Shown in pieces: positions 15,545-17,818 of a stretch of 17,818 nt of DNA (positions within the stretch are counted from its first letter, which is position 1; each line of letters opens with the position of its first letter). The notes under the pieces were generated by a model, which ran no database searches, had not been told where the DNA came from, and was given only the letters and a program-made list of their open reading frames with translations. Origin of the DNA: Chitinophaga pinensis (GTDB taxonomy: Bacteria > Bacteroidota > Bacteroidia > M30B66); the NCBI GenBank assembly GCA_943333015.1, contig CALQRR010000002.1:1-17818 (forward strand), given 5' to 3'. Position numbers and translations under genes: made by a program.

Positions 15545-15552
15545 AAAAGATA
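15545..15552 (-). promoter_or_regulatory. Possible -7 element (TATCTTTT) of pyrR-pyrB
   Basis: The minus strand reads TATCTTTT, one base from TAnnTTTG, 18 nt before the pyrR ATG. A TTG lies about 22 nt upstream. The rpsA terminator just before it means pyrR needs its own promoter, which adds support. Confidence 0.4.
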
Positions 15553-15610
15553 GCAAGTATTCAAGGCGAAGAGTCAATCGATACTAAATTCGAAAACGAA
15601 ACAAACAAGC

Positions 15611-15647
15611 AAAAAAAAACGCCCAACCTAAAAGGATGGGCGTTTTT
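15611..15647 (-). terminator. Intrinsic terminator of rpsA
   Basis: An 11-bp stem (15637-15647 with 15615-15625, core CGCCCA/TGGGCG) with an inner CCT/AGG pairing is followed on the minus strand by a run of nine T residues (four of them paired in the stem). It starts 16 nt after the rpsA stop codon. The A/T flanks on both sides would also allow termination from the other strand. Confidence 0.93.
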
Positions 15648-15662
15648 CAAAATACTATCCGC

Positions 15663-17555
15663 TTATTCTTTCGACTTCTTTGCAGCAGCTTTTTCGCTCT
15701 GCTCAAGATCCGACTTCAGGTTAGCAAGAACGTCTAGATCGCCAAGTGTAGATTTCTCAAGGTTATCTTTCACTTTACGAACGGCTTTCTTGGTATCGTC
15801 AGCACGGTTTTCTTTAGAATCGCTTTCACGAACATCGCGTGATCCTGGTTTCTCTTCTTCGTGAGTACGGGCATGAGAAACGATGATTTTCTTGCTGTCT
15901 TTCGCGAATTCGATCACTTTGAAATCGAGGGTTTCTTCTGCTTTTGCAACAGTACCGTCTGCTTTCGCAAGGTGCTTGTTTGGAGCAAAACCTTCAACAC
16001 CGTAAGGAAGTGAAACAACACCACCTTTTTCGTTCATGGAAGTGATTGTTCCTTGGTGTACAGAACCTTCTGTGAAGATGGTTTCAAATACATCCCATGG
16101 ATTTTCTTCCAATTGCTTGTGACCAAGGCTGAGACGACGGTTTTCTTTGTCTGTGTCAAGAACAACCACTTCGATGTCTTCACCAATTTTAGTGAATTCA
16201 CTTGGATGCTTGATTTTCTTGCTCCAGCTCAGATCTGAAATGTGGATCAGACCATCAACACCTTCTTCGAGTTCAACAAAAACACCGAAGTTGGTGAAGT
16301 TGCGAACTTTCGCAGTGTGCTTAGAGTTGACAGGATATTTGGTCTCGATATCAGCCCAAGGATCTGGCATCAATTGTTTGATACCCAATGACATCTTGCG
16401 TTCTTCACGATCAAGGCTCAGGATCACACATTCGATCTCATCGCCCACTTTCAAGAAGTCTTGTGCCGAACGTAAATGCTGTGACCATGACATTTCAGAA
16501 ACGTGAACAAGACCTTCGAAGCCTGGCTCAATTTCTACAAATGCACCGTAATCAGCAAGAACAACAACTTTACCTTTTACTTTATCACCTACATTGAGGG
16601 AAGCATCAACTTTATCCCAAGGATGAGACGTCAATTGCTTCAAGCCAAGAGCGATACGTTTTTTGCCTTCGTCGAAGTCCAAGATAACCACCTGGATTTT
16701 CTCATCAAGCTTAACGATTTCTTCTGGGTGGTTGATACGGCCCCAGCTTAGATCCGTGATGTGAATCAATCCATCAACACCACCAAGGTCAACAAACACA
16801 CCGTATGATGTGATGTTTTTCACGGTTCCTTCAAGAACCTGACCTTTTTCGAGTTTAGAGATGATCTCTGCCTTTTGTGCTTCGAGTTCTTCTTCGATCA
16901 GCGCTTTGTGTGATACAACGACGTTCTTGAATTCTTTGTTGATTTTAACAACCTTGAATTCCATGGATTTACCCACGTAGATATCGTAGTCACGAATAGG
17001 CTTCACATCAATTTGAGAACCTGGAAGGAATGCTTCGATACCAAATACGTCAACGATCAAACCACCTTTTGTGCGGCACTTCACGTATCCTTTGATGATT
17101 TCGTCATTCTCTAGTGCAGCATTTACACGATCCCAAGACTTGAGGGAACGTGCTTTCTTGTGAGAAAGCAAAAGCTGACCGTTTTTATCTTCTTTAGACT
17201 CGACATACACCTCGAGTTTGTCGCCAATTTTGATCTCCGGATCATAACGGAGTTCTGAAAGAGGAACAATACCATCTGATTTGTAACCGATGTTTACAAC
17301 AGCATCTTTCGATGTCATGGCCACGATCACACCTTCTACTACCTCATGTTCGGCAACAGAATTGAGTGACTTTTCGTACAACGATTCCATGCGCTCGCGC
17401 TCAGACTTGCTGTAGTTACTTGATTTTTTGCCCACGGAATCCCAATCGAAGTCCAAACTAGAGATGGCTGCAACAGGAGGTTTGGTGGATTTGGACGTTT
17501 CAGTGGCTACCGCTGGTGCTGTAGTTTCTGGTGTGTCCTGATTGATTTCTGACAT
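15663..17555 (-). CDS. rpsA: 30S ribosomal protein S1
   Basis: The 630-residue protein has six S1 RNA-binding domains at about 69-140, 155-222, 238-307, 323-393, 410-480 and 496-560. Domains 3-5 are the most canonical (YGVFVDLGGVDGLIHITDLSW, split here across 254-274, and FGVFVELEEGVDGLIHISDL). S1 binds mRNA on the 30S subunit and helps initiation on leaders lacking strong Shine-Dalgarno pairing, which fits this genome's start sites. Compared with the 557-residue E. coli protein it has a roughly 68-residue Thr/Ser/Ala-rich N-terminal extension and a highly charged 60-residue C-terminal tail (Lys/Glu/Asp-rich). The ATG at 17555 is preceded by a roughly 60-nt leader with two hairpins and an exact -7 box. 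A strong terminator follows. Confidence 0.97.
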   Translation of the reverse strand: MSEINQDTPETTAPAVATETSKSTKPPVAAISSLDFDWDSVGKKSSNYSKSERERMESLYEKSLNSVAEHEVVEGVIVAMTSKDAVVNIGYKSDGIVPLSELRYDPEIKIGDKLEVYVESKEDKNGQLLLSHKKARSLKSWDRVNAALENDEIIKGYVKCRTKGGLIVDVFGIEAFLPGSQIDVKPIRDYDIYVGKSMEFKVVKINKEFKNVVVSHKALIEEELEAQKAEIISKLEKGQVLEGTVKNITSYGVFVDLGGVDGLIHITDLSWGRINHPEEIVKLDEKIQVVILDFDEGKKRIALGLKQLTSHPWDKVDASLNVGDKVKGKVVVLADYGAFVEIEPGFEGLVHVSEMSWSQHLRSAQDFLKVGDEIECVILSLDREERKMSLGIKQLMPDPWADIETKYPVNSKHTAKVRNFTNFGVFVELEEGVDGLIHISDLSWSKKIKHPSEFTKIGEDIEVVVLDTDKENRRLSLGHKQLEENPWDVFETIFTEGSVHQGTITSMNEKGGVVSLPYGVEGFAPNKHLAKADGTVAKAEETLDFKVIEFAKDSKKIIVSHARTHEEEKPGSRDVRESDSKENRADDTKKAVRKVKDNLEKSTLGDLDVLANLKSDLEQSEKAAAKKSKE

Positions 17556-17585
17556 TACGTCAATGATTAAAATAATTAAACGAAC

Positions 17586-17619
17586 TGATGCTCAAGCATC
17601 ACCCTCGATTTTCGAAGGG
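17586..17619 (-). promoter_or_regulatory. Two tandem hairpins in the rpsA 5' leader
   Basis: Hairpin one, 17586-17601, is TGATGC/GCATCA with a 4-nt loop. Hairpin two, 17602-17619, pairs CCCT and CGA with TCG and AGGG around a 3-nt loop and one bulged base. They are adjacent, lie immediately downstream of the -7 box, and precede an AT-rich stretch before the ATG. A role in autoregulation by S1 or in message stability is inferred only. Confidence 0.5.
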
Positions 17620-17622
17620 CTG

Positions 17623-17630
17623 CAAAGGTA
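17623..17630 (-). promoter_or_regulatory. -7 element (TACCTTTG) of rpsA
   Basis: The minus strand reads TACCTTTG, an exact TAnnTTTG, with an AT-rich region upstream that contains TTTTC about 16-17 nt away rather than TTTG at 19. It predicts a leader of about 60 nt. Confidence 0.55.
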
Positions 17631-17660
17631 AGTAAATAATTAATTTGAAAATTGCTGTTT

Positions 17661-17701
17661 AAAAAAAGAAGCGGATGAATTCGAGTCAGTATGTTTCATC
17701 C
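17661..17701 (-). terminator. Possible terminator of a minus-strand gene beyond the right edge
   Basis: GGATGAA/TTCATCC (17673-17679 with 17695-17701) forms a 7-bp stem with a 15-nt loop. On the minus strand it is followed by GC and then TTCTTTTTTT. The loop is long and two bases separate stem from T-tract, so strength is moderate. Confidence 0.5.
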
Positions 17702-17818
17702 AAATCTTGGCGTCGAATGCGGCCTCCTCAAGAATTAAACACTGCGAATCACGGACTTGGTGTTGCTTGCAGGAAAATTAACTACCCTGCTTATCGACAC
17801 GGGACTTAACCCAAAGCC
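17702..17818 (-). other. Right-edge stretch, possibly the 3' end of an unidentified minus-strand gene
   Basis: Two minus-strand frames enter from the edge. One ends at TAA 17780-17778 after LWVKSRVDKQGS, with codon use like the neighbours. The other ends at TAA 17737-17735 after 27 residues. Too little is present to identify either. The terminator at 17661-17701 supports some minus-strand transcript ending here. Confidence 0.3.

Noticed and set aside
15527..15647. PyrR-controlled attenuator upstream of pyrR
   Set aside because: The only strong hairpin is the rpsA terminator, which lies upstream of the likely pyrR promoter. No PyrR-binding-loop-like sequence or antiterminator pairing was seen.
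17798..17812. 16S rRNA-like stretch (CGGGACTTAACCC) suggesting an rRNA gene
   Set aside because: The match is only about 13 bases, is itself a small palindrome, and the flanks do not resemble rRNA.

Overview
This window looks like ordinary core chromosome of a member of the Bacteroidota. Four signs point there: a secreted protein with a C-terminal type IX secretion (T9SS) sorting domain; start sites without clear Shine-Dalgarno sequences; several copies of the Bacteroidota promoter -7 element TAnnTTTG, one with a TTTG -33 element exactly 19 nt upstream; and a pRiA4b ORF-3-like gene beside miaA. The genus cannot be told from the window. I see no tRNA, rRNA, CRISPR array, insertion sequence or prophage gene.

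Layout, left to right. At 1-566 (minus) lies the N-terminal part of a secreted SurA/parvulin-type peptidylprolyl isomerase, divergent from an unrecognised seven-helix membrane protein (705-1592, plus). A small hairpin separates that gene from convergent guaB (IMP dehydrogenase, 1620-3083, minus). Next, on the minus strand, come two translationally coupled M16 peptidase subunits, one with the zinc site and one without (3244-5762), closed by a strong terminator. A divergent promoter region then opens a plus-strand block: dapD (lysine and diaminopimelate synthesis), a family 9 glycosyltransferase, a CCA-adding enzyme interrupted by an in-frame TAG, a pRiA4b ORF-3-like protein with an acidic tail, and miaA (5898-10855).

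From 10865 to the end everything is on the minus strand: a hemerythrin-like (HHE) protein, ribonuclease Z, a T9SS cargo protein behind a STAS-domain protein, pyrB and pyrR, and rpsA (six S1 domains). Good intrinsic terminators follow the T9SS gene and rpsA. A weaker one near 17661-17701 suggests that another minus-strand gene ends at the right edge.

Functional themes are nucleotide synthesis (guaB, pyrB, pyrR), tRNA maturation (cca, miaA, rnz), translation (rpsA), envelope work (dapD, glycosyltransferase, prolyl isomerase, T9SS cargo) and proteolysis (M16 pair). I found no convincing new multi-gene system. The points most worth a second look are the TAG inside the catalytic signature of cca, the pRiA4b ORF-3-like gene between two tRNA-maturation genes, -7 boxes lying almost on top of start codons (dapD, M16, STAS), a two-hairpin rpsA leader, and the complementary active-site split of the M16 pair.
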